DNA from: JAJEAO01 sp963667635
Lineage (GTDB): Bacteria > Acidobacteriota > Vicinamibacteria > Marinacidobacterales > Marinacidobacteraceae
NCBI GenBank assembly: GCA_965232015.1
Contig: OZ246946.1
Coordinates: 2,542,001-2,606,000 of the forward strand
Direction: 5' to 3'
DNA length: 64,000 nt
Position numbers and translations under genes: made by a program. The notes below the pieces were generated by a model. That model was not told the origin of the DNA. It did no database searches and saw nothing but the letters and a program-made list of their open reading frames with translations. Positions 8,546-17,011 of the stretch are shown in pieces (positions within the stretch are counted from its first letter, which is position 1; each line of letters starts with the position of its first letter).

Positions 8546-9703
8546 GTGCCTGCTGAAGGCGTTCCCGCCGCCCCCCGCTTCTTCGAGGCCGAGGAGTCCC
8601 GGCGGCTCCGCCCGGCCGCCCGGCACGCCACCCGGTCCGCCGGCCGCCTCCGTCCGGAACCCGACGACCCGTTCCGCACCGCGTTCCAGCGGGATCGCGA
8701 CCGGATCATCCACTCCAGCGCGTTCCGAAGACTCCAGTACAAGACCCAGGTCTTCATCAACCACGAGGGTGACCACTTCCGAACCCGCCTCACCCACACC
8801 CTCGAAGTCGCGCAGATCGCGCGCACCCTCGCCCGCGCCCTCCGCCTCAACGAGGATCTCACCGAAGCCGTATCGCTCGCGCACGACCTCGGGCACACTC
8901 CTTTCGGCCACGCCGGCGAGCATGTCCTCGACGACCTGATGCGGGACCACGGCGGCTTCGAGCACAACCTCCAGTCCTTCCGGATCGTCGAGAGTCTCGA
9001 GCGCGCCTACCCCGACTTCCCCGGTCTCAACCTGACCCGCGAGACCCGCCACGGCATCTTCGCGCACTCCGGCCGCAACGCGACCGTTCCGGACGACCTC
9101 AAAGGATTCCGCACCCCGCCGATCGAGGCACAGCTCGCCGATCTCGCCGACGAGATCGCCTACAGCGCCCACGACATGGAAGACGGCCTCGCGTCCGGCC
9201 TCATCAAGGTGAGGGACCTCGAACCGGCGACGCTCTTCCGCCGCCACTGGCCCGGGAGCGAGGCCCTCGACCGCGACGGCCGCCGGGTCGCGGTCCGCAC
9301 CCTGCTCCGGGGCGTGATCACCGACCTCGCGACCGCGCTGATCGCGGAGACCGAGCGACGAATCACCGAATCGGGCGCCGACGACCACGAGCCGGGCTCC
9401 CACGCCCCCCTCCATCTTCCGCGGCTCGCCGCCCTCCCTCCGCACCGGAACGCGGAGCTCCTCGAACTGAAGGGCGTGCTCATGGACCGCCTCTACCGCC
9501 ATCCCGCCGTCGTCGAGGCGGCGAAAGCCGGGACCCGCCTCCTGCCCGATCTCTTCCATCACTACCTCGCCCACCCCAACGACCTGCCAGGCCACTTTCG
9601 CGACCGCATCGGTCCCAGGTCCGCCGAGCGCGTCGTCAGCGATTACCTCTCCGGAATGACCGACCGCTTCATCCAGGACGAACACACCCGCCACATCCCG
9701 TGA
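8546..9703 (+). CDS. dgt: dGTP triphosphohydrolase-like HD protein
   Basis: Predicted to hydrolyse dNTPs (dGTP in characterised members) to deoxynucleoside and triphosphate. 385 residues from the GTG at 8546, which has GGAG six bases upstream. Family motifs are plain: RDRIIHSSAFRRLQYKTQVF near the N-terminus, RLTHTLEVAQIAR with the first metal His, and LAHDLGHTPFGHAGE with the HD pair. A further Asp is in DEIAYSAHDMEDGL. The length fits the short dNTPase-like class rather than E. coli Dgt (505 residues). A dNTPase beside a defence locus can have antiphage effects, but the family is widespread as housekeeping. Confidence 0.92.
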   Translation: MPAEGVPAAPRFFEAEESRRLRPAARHATRSAGRLRPEPDDPFRTAFQRDRDRIIHSSAFRRLQYKTQVFINHEGDHFRTRLTHTLEVAQIARTLARALRLNEDLTEAVSLAHDLGHTPFGHAGEHVLDDLMRDHGGFEHNLQSFRIVESLERAYPDFPGLNLTRETRHGIFAHSGRNATVPDDLKGFRTPPIEAQLADLADEIAYSAHDMEDGLASGLIKVRDLEPATLFRRHWPGSEALDRDGRRVAVRTLLRGVITDLATALIAETERRITESGADDHEPGSHAPLHLPRLAALPPHRNAELLELKGVLMDRLYRHPAVVEAAKAGTRLLPDLFHHYLAHPNDLPGHFRDRIGPRSAERVVSDYLSGMTDRFIQDEHTRHIP

Positions 9704-9813
9704 GCGCCGGACTCCAGTGACCCGCCACCCTCCTGTGGATCGCAGCGCCCCGGAGCCGCTGTCGCGACCGAGCCAGCCGGCCCCTTGTCGGAGCGCCAGA
9801 CTCCAATCCGGCA
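9703..9813 (+). repeat. Two partial REP-like hairpins
   Basis: A half element (GAGCGCCGGACTCCAGT) abuts the dGTPase stop. A nearly complete copy is at 9790-9813 (GGAGCGCCAGACTCC then AATCCGGCA). They mark the left edge of the CRISPR-Cas segment. Confidence 0.65.
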
Positions 9814-9871
9814 GCGCGCCCCGTAGCTCCCCACCGGACCGAGCGAGCCCTACGACACGCCGGAGATCCCG

Positions 9872-10087
9872 ATGAAGTCCACGCACACTGGACGTCAAGT
9901 CACGAACCCGGCCGACCTCGCCCGAAGCTGGGCCCGTCGAGCCCTCGTGGATTCCGCTGTGAACGAGTCCAGGGTTCCGCAGTCGGTGGGTCGAGAGATC
10001 GGTGTCGAGCCCCGGAGGACCTCGACCGGACACTCTGACACCTGGTTCGGACCACGACACCGACTTCGGACTCGTGTCCTATCCTGA
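9872..10087 (+). pseudogene. Decayed copy of the retropepsin-like gene
   Basis: Translating from the ATG at 9872 gives NPADLARSWARRALVDSAV... then IGVEPR. This aligns without gaps to NPTDLTRVWTGRFLVDTGAT...IGVEPR of the intact retropepsin gene at 22365. The catalytic DTG is now DSA. At DNA level 9997-10016 and 22490-22509 differ at one base in 20. Similarity fades after about 10045, and the frame ends at 10087 in unrelated sequence just before cas6. It is interpreted as a dead, truncated paralogue in the same orientation as the intact copy; the two bracket the CRISPR-Cas locus. Confidence 0.75.
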
Positions 10088-10130
10088 TTCAGGCTGGCGT
10101 CTCACGCTGATTGACGCGCTGTTCCTGCCC

Positions 10131-11054
10131 ATGTCCCCCGAACCCGCGCTCGAACAGGAGCTGCTGCGTCTCCTCACCGGGATCCACGTTTCGGCGCGCC
10201 GGCTCCTGCTCGACACGGGCACGGTGCGGGCCACCGCACCGCAGCTTCGCGGCGTCTGGGGCAAGGCGCTGCGACAGCTCGACAAGGGGACATACGACCG
10301 GGTCTTCGAGGGACAAAGGGCGACCGACCGGAAGGCCCGCTCGCGTACTCCGCGCTATGTGATCCGACCGGCGCCCCTCGAGCCGGAGACCGCTCCCGCC
10401 GTGGAGTGGATCGTGTTCCACAGTGACGGAGGACCCGACGCCGACCCGGTCCTCCTCCGCGCGTGGCAACTCGCCGCCGACTCCGGCCTCGGGCGCGACC
10501 GGACGCCGTTCCGGATCCGGAAGATCCAGTGGCTCGCTCCCGATGGCTCGGTCGCCGCGGGCAGCGGCCCCTGGCGACTCGCTGCGGCCGCGGAGATTCT
10601 TGGACCGCAACCGGGCCTGCGTCCAGTCCGCCTGGAGTTTCCGACGCCACTCCGGATCCTCCGCCGGAGGAGCCTGATCCGGACTCCCGCTCTCACGGAC
10701 ATCGCGGCGGCACTCACTCGGAGGCTGCTGGTGCTTCGGGACGCTCCCCTCCGCAACACGACGGTGCTGCCCGCAGTGCTGCAGGCCGCCAGGAGGATTC
10801 CATCGGGAGAGTGGGAGGGGCAAGGCGGAGAGTTCGTGCGCTGGTCCGGTACCCAGAAGAAGGAAGTCGTCCAGCGCGCCGTGATCGGTGGCCTCGATTT
10901 GCCGGCCGGACCCGGCGACCTCTGGCCGCTCCTCGCCGCCGGTCCGTGGATCCACATCGGAAAGTCAACGACCCTCGGTCTCGGCCAGTTGAACGGGTCT
11001 GGCCTCGTGCCGGTGCACGGGCGCCGAGTGGAGACACGAGTGGCGACTCCCTGA
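10131..11054 (+). CDS. cas6: CRISPR pre-crRNA endoribonuclease Cas6
   Basis: Cuts the CRISPR transcript inside each repeat, leaving an 8-nt 5' handle (ATTGAAAC in this array's orientation). 307 residues from the ATG at 10131. The frame is open back to a GTG at 10002, but the family's LRGxxGxALR segment (here LRGVWGKALRQ) normally sits 30-45 residues from the start, which favours 10131. Two RAMP-type ferredoxin folds are expected. VRLEFPTPLRI opens the second half, and the C-terminal glycine-rich loop is WIHIGKSTTLGLGQ. It faces the array and is convergent with it, unlike the other cas genes. The catalytic histidine cannot be assigned by eye. It ends 21 bp before the trailer-end repeat. Confidence 0.85.
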   Translation: MSPEPALEQELLRLLTGIHVSARRLLLDTGTVRATAPQLRGVWGKALRQLDKGTYDRVFEGQRATDRKARSRTPRYVIRPAPLEPETAPAVEWIVFHSDGGPDADPVLLRAWQLAADSGLGRDRTPFRIRKIQWLAPDGSVAAGSGPWRLAAAAEILGPQPGLRPVRLEFPTPLRILRRRSLIRTPALTDIAAALTRRLLVLRDAPLRNTTVLPAVLQAARRIPSGEWEGQGGEFVRWSGTQKKEVVQRAVIGGLDLPAGPGDLWPLLAAGPWIHIGKSTTLGLGQLNGSGLVPVHGRRVETRVATP

Positions 11055-11075
11055 GGCGTCGACGGGAAGCAGCGC

Positions 11076-11883
11076 GTTTCAATCCCCTCGGTGTCGGGGC
11101 GATGGTGTGAAGTGTTGCCCACGAGTGCCAGATCAAGTTCTACAACCTCCGGTTTCAATCCCCTTGATGTCGGGGCGATGGTGTGAAGGAGAACCCATGA
11201 ACATCCAGATCAACGGCCGCCGGATCGGGTTTCAATCCCCTTGATGTCGGGGCGATGGTGTGAAGCCAAGCTGAACGACGTTCTTGCGCGGGTGGAAAAG
11301 AGTTTCAATCCCCTTGATGTCGGGGCGATGGTGTGAAGCGGGATCATGATGGAGCTGGGGATGCAGGCTGACGATTTCGTGTTTCAATCCCCTTGATGTC
11401 GGGGCGATGGTGTGAAGGCACGATAGCACCCACAATTCGCTTGCCAGCCTCGAGTGTTTCAATCCCCTTGATGTCGGGGCGATGGTGTGAAGTTCCAGAG
11501 CCTCAAGGTGAAGGGCATCCCGGTGGTCCACGACGTTTCAATCCCCTTGATGTCGGGGCGATGGTGTGAAGTTGATCCGATCAGACGTGACGTGGTTGCC
11601 GCCATTCTTCGTGTTTCAATCCCCTTGATGTCGGGGCGATGGTGTGAAGCCTCGCCGTACGCCTCGTCCAGCATCTGCTCGAGCCAGTTTCAATCCCCTT
11701 GATGTCGGGGCGATGGTGTGAAGGATTTCCTCGCTCCCCGCCTCCTCTTCCTGCTGGCGTACCAGTTTCAATCCCCTTGATGTCGGGGCGATGGTGTGAA
11801 GGATCTCGCTCATCTCGAAGAGCTCTTCGGCATCAGTATTGACTGGGTTTCAATCCCCTTGATGTCGGGGCGATGGTGTGAAG
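11076..11883 (-). CRISPR. Type III-B CRISPR array, 11 repeats, 10 spacers
   Basis: Repeats of 37 nt start at 11076, 11152, 11229, 11302, 11381, 11456, 11535, 11613, 11687, 11765 and 11847. Spacers are 36-45 nt. On the plus strand the repeat begins GTTTCAATCCCC and ends GGTGTGAAG. On the minus strand it ends ATTGAAAC, the usual 5' handle, and contains a CCCC/GGGG stem with loop GACATCAA. The first repeat (11076) has two substitutions, both in the hairpin loop, as expected for the oldest, trailer end. Transcription is therefore leftwards, from the cas2 side, so the youngest spacer is at 11802-11846. Confidence 0.98.
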
Positions 11884-12080
11884 AGCCCGGCTCGCCTGCC
11901 CGAGAACACCAACGGAAATCATACCGGTTTGTCGTAACCCACGCTGGAGACTTCGTCGAAGACGCCCGATTCAGGGCGCCCATGAACCCCGATGCCGCTC
12001 CATGGCTCCGCTCGTCAATGACTTCCGGACAGATCGTAACCCATACTACCTCGCGCCTCCTTGCACGTCACGACCGAACA
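11884..12080 (-). promoter_or_regulatory. Presumed CRISPR leader
   Basis: 197 bp between cas2 and the youngest repeat, with no convincing gene, lying upstream of the array in its direction of transcription. A 10-bp direct repeat, TCGTAACCCA, occurs at 11932-11941 and 12034-12043, which might serve adaptation or transcription. The role is inferred from position and array polarity. Confidence 0.7.
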
Positions 12081-12377
12081 TCAGACGACGAAGACCTTCT
12101 CCTCACCGATTCGCCGAACGGGAGCGCCGTGGTATCGCCGGACGCTGTCGCATGAGCGGCAGAGCCGATAGACGTTCACGATGTCCGATCTCGGATCAAT
12201 AGCCCTCATGATCTTGCTCTCGCATAGCTCCATCAGTTTCTTTCCCATCGGCAATTCGAAGACGCTCTTCTGGATCCGGTCGCCGTACGACTCCAGGATC
12301 CGGGATACTCGCATCCTTCGTCGATTGTCAGTGATGTCATAGCAAACGATGTATCTCCCCAAGAGATCGAGCGTCAA
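12081..12377 (-). CDS. cas2: CRISPR-associated Cas2
   Basis: Small structural partner of Cas1 in spacer integration. 98 residues from a TTG that overlaps the cas1 stop (TTGA). The Cas2 ferredoxin-like fold is recognisable from YIVCYDITDNRRRMRVSR, carrying the family's first-strand aspartate, and from RIQKSVFEL, followed by a CRSC pair near VYRLCRSCDS. A second in-frame TTG five codons in would begin at LGRYIVCYD, closer to usual Cas2 starts, so the start is uncertain by five residues. It is the last gene of the minus-strand operon and the one nearest the leader. Confidence 0.93.
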   Translation of the reverse strand: MTLDLLGRYIVCYDITDNRRRMRVSRILESYGDRIQKSVFELPMGKKLMELCESKIMRAIDPRSDIVNVYRLCRSCDSVRRYHGAPVRRIGEEKVFVV

Positions 12378-13414
12378 GCCCCCTTCAACAGAAGGGGTGT
12401 GTAGGAAGATACCTCACGGAGATGATCCGCGACTCGGTCCGCCTGACGAACCAAGGCCTCCCGTGGAGTCAGCTGCTCCGTTCCGACGCCGGCCATTGGC
12501 GCCTGCAAGTATAGCTCCCACTGAGTGAGCAGTTTCTTGAACTCGTCGTTCGTCAGACGAACACCTCCTTTGCCGTCGGCCTCGAAGTGCTCCGGGCCCA
12601 CTTGACGGCGGTTGCAATAGCGAAGAGTGAATCGGTCCACGATTGGGTGGCGCATCTCCTCAATCAGATCGAGCGCGAGGGATGGTTTGCCGGATCGAAC
12701 CGCGTGCAGGAAGCCCACATATGGATCGAGTCCCCGAGCCTCCAGCATTCCGGCGGCCAGGTTCGTGAGGAGAACATAGCCGAGGGACAGGAGCGCGTTC
12801 GCCGGGTCCGGCGCCGGGCGTCTCTTCCTGCCGTCGAAACCGATGGGTCCAGAGAACGCTACGCGCAGGGCATCGAAGTAGCGGCGGGCGGCGTCGCCCT
12901 CAAAGCCGAAAAGGCTATCCACGCTCTCCGCATGCTCAAGTCGTGAACGGATCTTCGCCATCTCGCGGATCGCGTTCGCGAGACGCGGTTCTCCGGGACG
13001 ATTCGAGCGAATGCCGCGAACCATCGCTATCGCATTCCGAATCTTGCCGTTGACAAGTCTCCTGGCGAGTTCCAGTGCGCCGTTCTCGTCCTCCGCGAGC
13101 CGAAACTGGCGCTGGCGGAGATCGGCGGTCTTCGACAGTTTCGGGACGACTCGGCCCTGAAGCCTTCCGGTGCGGGTGAACCACGCGATGTCGATGCCGT
13201 GATGGAAGCAGAGACGGGTGGCTGCGGAGGTGATATGGACCGGCCCGACCAGGCCGATCAGCTCCAGGCGATGTGGCTGCACTCTTATGAGGCGGCTGCT
13301 CCGGGCCTGGCTGGAGTCGTTGTCATCGGCGACCTCGTCGTCCAGGGTGACGATGAGCGATCCCCCCTGGCGCCGGACGACGGACCGTGGCTCGGTGACG
13401 TAGAGGGTCGGCAC
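12374..13414 (-). CDS. cas1: CRISPR-associated endonuclease/integrase Cas1
   Basis: Integrates new spacers together with Cas2. 346 residues from the GTG at 13414, one base after the stop of the CARF gene; the frame is open upstream but PTLYVTEPRSVVR is the conserved beginning. Metal-binding residues are visible: Glu in GFEGDAARRYF, His in GFLHAVRSGKPS and an acidic residue in DLIEEMRHP. It belongs to the stand-alone Cas1 class with no reverse-transcriptase fusion, so acquisition from RNA is not suggested. Having its own cas1-cas2 makes this type III-B locus capable of adaptation, which many type III loci are not. Confidence 0.97.
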   Translation of the reverse strand: MPTLYVTEPRSVVRRQGGSLIVTLDDEVADDNDSSQARSSRLIRVQPHRLELIGLVGPVHITSAATRLCFHHGIDIAWFTRTGRLQGRVVPKLSKTADLRQRQFRLAEDENGALELARRLVNGKIRNAIAMVRGIRSNRPGEPRLANAIREMAKIRSRLEHAESVDSLFGFEGDAARRYFDALRVAFSGPIGFDGRKRRPAPDPANALLSLGYVLLTNLAAGMLEARGLDPYVGFLHAVRSGKPSLALDLIEEMRHPIVDRFTLRYCNRRQVGPEHFEADGKGGVRLTNDEFKKLLTQWELYLQAPMAGVGTEQLTPREALVRQADRVADHLREVSSYTPLLLKGA

Positions 13415-13415
13415 G

Positions 13416-14714
13416 TCAGCCTGCGGGGAGGAGCCCTCGCACTCTCGCCAACATCGCTCCGGTCTCTGGCGCAACATTCCGAAGCAACCGCTGCAGGTCG
13501 TCGTAGAGCTGCGAGAGCTCGATCGAATCAGTTGGAGCCTTCATGCTGAACCCGTGGATCAGGATGCTCAGATTCCGACCCTCGAGAATTCTGCCAGACG
13601 GGGTCTGGTCGAAGTCCAGCACCGCCGTCCCGAGGGGCCTGTCGAACTGCTTCAACAGACGCACGGCATTCATGCGGGCGGCCTTGAGACGGCCGTCCGG
13701 GCCGCGTTCCAGCAGCTTCGACTTCTTCTTGCAAAGTTTCTTCTGGAGGCGCTGGAGTTCCGGGAGGTCCGGGTCAAGGGACGCCGTGTCCACATCCCGG
13801 TCGAAGAGCAGGAACTGGACGAGCAGCTCGCGCGTACGGTAGGCGCGGACCAGGGCGTCCTCGAAGTGCCCGTCCGCGATGCGTCGGCGGCCGTTTTGGA
13901 GGAGATCGCACGCTACCGCCCGGAGCCACCGGGCCGTGGCGGCGTGGTCGGCCCGCTTCGGTCGATCGGCCAACCGCCGAACCCACGTCACCCGCTCCCT
14001 ATCCTCGGCACCCAGCTCCGCGCTCGATTGGACCGCCTTCCCGTAGTCCAGCCGATCCCAGGCGGCAAGGAACGCCGCTCGCCGCCGCAGCGCCGCTGAC
14101 TCGCCGGCCAGCATCGGCGGAATGCGCAGCACTCCGAGGGTGTTCGAAGCGTCCGGGTCCGGGAGGAGCTGGCAGACTGCGGCGAAATCGCCATGCCGAA
14201 GCAGTCCACTCGCCTCTTCGAGCAGCCGGCGTCCGGTGGCGTACGTTGTGCCCAACTCTCTGACTTCCTCTTGGCCGGGCCGGACCATGCCCCGACGATC
14301 GCGGCCGCCGCCGATGTATCGAAGGCGGGGAATCCCCCGCCCCACAGCGGCGAGCACCAGCGCCGCGCTCATCGCCTTGGTGCCGCGGGTGAAGTCGGCG
14401 GCGATCGAGCCGGCCGGAAGCCGGCGCGCCTGGAGATCTCCGATCACAGCGTCGAAGTGGCCGAAGCATCGGTCGGCGTCGTTCTCCGCGCCGGACTCGG
14501 GAAGGGGCTTGATGCGCACCCGAAACGGCTGATCGGACAGCCGCTGTCGAATGCTCGCCGCAAACGCCTCCGTGACCTGCGAGGGCAGAAGAACGACCTC
14601 GGTCCAGTCGCCTCTGACGACCGATTTGAGGATCGGCTGGATCAGCGTGCCTTCCAGATCGTCCCGGCTCCCGGTCCCGACCGTAAGAACGAGCACCCGC
14701 CCGCGGCGATTCAC
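13416..14714 (-). CDS. CARF-HEPN CRISPR ancillary ribonuclease (TIGR02710-like)
   Basis: Predicted Csm6/Csx1-like RNase switched on by cyclic oligoadenylate made by Cas10. 432 residues from a GTG that overlaps the stop of the cmr6-cmr1 fusion (GTGA); a second GTG sits one codon earlier. The N-terminal CARF domain starts VLVLTVGTGSRDD and carries DFTRGTKAMSAALVLAA near residues 95-112, as in the TIGR02710 family. The C-terminal helical half carries a HEPN-like RN-x5-H motif, R380-N381...H387 (GRNLSILIHGF). Overlap with both neighbours places it inside the effector operon. Which ring size it senses cannot be read. Confidence 0.85.
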   Translation of the reverse strand: MNRRGRVLVLTVGTGSRDDLEGTLIQPILKSVVRGDWTEVVLLPSQVTEAFAASIRQRLSDQPFRVRIKPLPESGAENDADRCFGHFDAVIGDLQARRLPAGSIAADFTRGTKAMSAALVLAAVGRGIPRLRYIGGGRDRRGMVRPGQEEVRELGTTYATGRRLLEEASGLLRHGDFAAVCQLLPDPDASNTLGVLRIPPMLAGESAALRRRAAFLAAWDRLDYGKAVQSSAELGAEDRERVTWVRRLADRPKRADHAATARWLRAVACDLLQNGRRRIADGHFEDALVRAYRTRELLVQFLLFDRDVDTASLDPDLPELQRLQKKLCKKKSKLLERGPDGRLKAARMNAVRLLKQFDRPLGTAVLDFDQTPSGRILEGRNLSILIHGFSMKAPTDSIELSQLYDDLQRLLRNVAPETGAMLARVRGLLPAG

Positions 14715-17008
14715 CACTTGCCCCTGCCCCGACCGCGGCCGCGCGGCCCACCTCTCGATCCGTGCCCTGGCCGCCCCCGCTGAGGCCGCCTGCCCTTCGG
14801 CCCCTGGGGCTTGGGTCGGAAACGCTTTTGAGCTTCGGGAGTCGGCCAGTACAGGCCATTGCCGCCGAAGATGAACTCGTATTCCTGTTCCGGTGCAGCC
14901 GCGGCGGGAACATCCCGGCTGTTCACGACGGGAAGACTCTTCCTGTCGTCCGCCGTTCGGGCTAACCAACCACCCTTCTTCGTTCTCTTCTTCCGCAGGA
15001 CCGCACGCACGCGAGATCCCGACACCAGATCCTGCACCTTCGCCTTCTGCGTGCGAGTGCGAGGCACCCCGGCCTGCTGTCCCTTCGACCTGAAACGATC
15101 TCCCCGTTTCTCGAGAGCCGTCTTAGCCTGTCGGACCAGGTCACGGAGCACTCTTTGACTCGTTTTCCGATCGGGCAGCGTCACCGCCGGAAAAGCGATC
15201 AGACGAACCACGAGTTGGCCGTCAGCGGTACGGGACAAGCTCCAGTGCGCCGGGGAGGCGTGCCGCTTCGGTGCGTCCCTTGGCGCCCCTCGACGCGGCG
15301 TTCCCAGAGCCGTCCGGTCCCGCAGTTCGAGCTCCTTGCTGAACTCCTGGTACACCGCGCCCACCTGATCGACCGCGAACCACGGGTCCTTCCAGGGGGT
15401 GGAGACCTCCAGCGGCCTTCCGGTTTCTTCGAGAGACGCCGAATCACTTGACCCACGTGAGGGCAACCCTCGGGATCGCCGGAACTCCTTCGCCCTGTTG
15501 AGGCAGTCCCTCACGGAGCGGATGCCGTTCACCTCGACATCAACGAACGACCCGAAGCCCTTACGGGAACGGGATCCCGCTCCGCCGAAGCGGGTCAGCA
15601 GCCAGAGCGCAGCCTCGGCCTGCCCGAGCAGCTCGCGCGCTGCGATGCTCGGCTTCCGCTCGCTCCGCCAGAAACCGTCCCTGACGCTGAGCCGCAGAGT
15701 CCATCTGGCGCCCGGATGGCGGAACCAGCGTGAGTTCTTCTTCTCCTGCATGCCGTAGCCCAGGTAGTGGATCCCCTGGATGAACTTGCGGTTCGACGGC
15801 TGGTCGGCAAGGCCGTGGTTACTCGCCTCGCTCTTGTAATCGAGCGCCGCGGGGGGATTCCTCGAGTGCGGAACGAGCGTCAGCGACACCGGACTACCGA
15901 TGCCGGCTCCGTCTCCCGCTGTGCTGGCACCACCCCAGACCGCGGTCTCGAGTTCGAGCAGATGGTCCGGGCGCAGGCGCCCCGCATGCATCGTCCGCCA
16001 CCACCACCGGAGCAGCCCGCGGAGAGTCGGCGACCGAAGATCGCAGTCCGCCTTGTTCTGGGCGGCGCCGGCGAGAAAGGCGGGAGCAAGGAGCTCCAGG
16101 GTGTGCTCGGACGACACGATGCCCGACGGTGCGGGTGGTCGGGAACCCCTCATGGGCACGATCCGTCCGTAGCCGGCGGCGGTCTTGGCCCCGGCCCCCG
16201 CGTACGCGAGCGCCGAACGTAGCCATTCCTCGGCGAGATCAAGCGGCGCATCGTCACCGGCCCCACGGGGCGAGAGGGCGAACTCGAACTCCGTCCCGGA
16301 CGACATCGCGAGGAAGCTGACCAGGGTCGGGCTCTCGGCGTCGTTCGGGGCGCCCTTCCCGCCGTAGTACTTGGTGTGGTGGTTGTTGACGATGTCGCGT
16401 TCCAACGCAGGCCAACGCATGGGCCACGCATCGTGAAAGACGACCCCGCCAGCCCGCTCCCCGTCGCCCTCCCCGGTGCGGGTGGTTCCGAAGACCCGGC
16501 GGATCGTCTCGTCGGCATTCGCGGGCTCGGACTGATCCGGTCTCCAGACGGTCTCCGCCCACGCGCGGACCATCCCCTTGATCCCGGTACCCGGCAGCCA
16601 TGCGAAGCCGTAGATCGGGTGAAGGGCGATGCCCGCGTTCTCCAGAGAACCGGAACGGGAGAGGTGGAGCGTCAGCGGACCCTCGCACTGCCCTCGGTAC
16701 CGTCGAGCGCCGAGCCGGTCGAGCGCGGACTCCCGGCGTTGTAGCAGGGCGCGCAGGAGCATCGGGTCCCCTCGGCATTCCACAACCCGGTCGATCGCCT
16801 GGCCCTGCTGCTGCTGCTGATTCGGACCAGCGGAGAACTTGTCGAGCTGGAGGCCCGCGTGCCGGTCATCGACCACCACTTCGTCTGCCGCCTTCAGCGT
16901 TTCCCGCGGAAGAAACCCGCGTGACGGGCGCGATCCGTGCGGCACTCCGTGCTTGTGATCGCTCCGACCGCGGGGTCGAAACTGGCCGAAGCTGCGATGC
17001 GCCGACAT
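14711..17008 (-). CDS. cmr6-cmr1: Cmr6-Cmr1 natural fusion, type III-B RAMP protein
   Basis: One uninterrupted 765-residue frame holds two Cmr subunits. Residues 1-288 are Cmr6: LPGTGIKGMVRAW, then GGVVFHDAWPMRW, NHHTKYYGGKGAP and the closing glycine loop GAGAKTAAGYGRI. Residues 298-640 are Cmr1: a RAMP start at 302 (TLELLAPAFLAGA), LRSPTLRGLLRWWWRTM, and the loop LLTRFGGAGSRSRKGFGSF. Residues 656-715 (VSGSRVRAVLRKKRTKKGGW...) look like a small beta-barrel, recalled as an accessory segment in some Cmr6 proteins. The last 35 residues are Arg/Gly-rich. Cmr6 and Cmr1 occupy the 3'-end side of a Cmr complex, so a covalent link is structurally sensible. It starts 3 bp after the cmr5 stop. Confidence 0.92.
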   Translation of the reverse strand: MSAHRSFGQFRPRGRSDHKHGVPHGSRPSRGFLPRETLKAADEVVVDDRHAGLQLDKFSAGPNQQQQQGQAIDRVVECRGDPMLLRALLQRRESALDRLGARRYRGQCEGPLTLHLSRSGSLENAGIALHPIYGFAWLPGTGIKGMVRAWAETVWRPDQSEPANADETIRRVFGTTRTGEGDGERAGGVVFHDAWPMRWPALERDIVNNHHTKYYGGKGAPNDAESPTLVSFLAMSSGTEFEFALSPRGAGDDAPLDLAEEWLRSALAYAGAGAKTAAGYGRIVPMRGSRPPAPSGIVSSEHTLELLAPAFLAGAAQNKADCDLRSPTLRGLLRWWWRTMHAGRLRPDHLLELETAVWGGASTAGDGAGIGSPVSLTLVPHSRNPPAALDYKSEASNHGLADQPSNRKFIQGIHYLGYGMQEKKNSRWFRHPGARWTLRLSVRDGFWRSERKPSIAARELLGQAEAALWLLTRFGGAGSRSRKGFGSFVDVEVNGIRSVRDCLNRAKEFRRSRGLPSRGSSDSASLEETGRPLEVSTPWKDPWFAVDQVGAVYQEFSKELELRDRTALGTPRRGAPRDAPKRHASPAHWSLSRTADGQLVVRLIAFPAVTLPDRKTSQRVLRDLVRQAKTALEKRGDRFRSKGQQAGVPRTRTQKAKVQDLVSGSRVRAVLRKKRTKKGGWLARTADDRKSLPVVNSRDVPAAAAPEQEYEFIFGGNGLYWPTPEAQKRFRPKPQGPKGRRPQRGRPGHGSRGGPRGRGRGRGKW

Positions 17009-17011
17009 GGA

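Noticed and set aside
11113..11846. Self-targeting spacers
   Set aside because: No spacer was noticed to match another part of this window; this was checked by eye only.
11796..12155. Open frame through the leader and the youngest repeat
   Set aside because: It translates CRISPR repeat sequence and the leader; no gene-like content.
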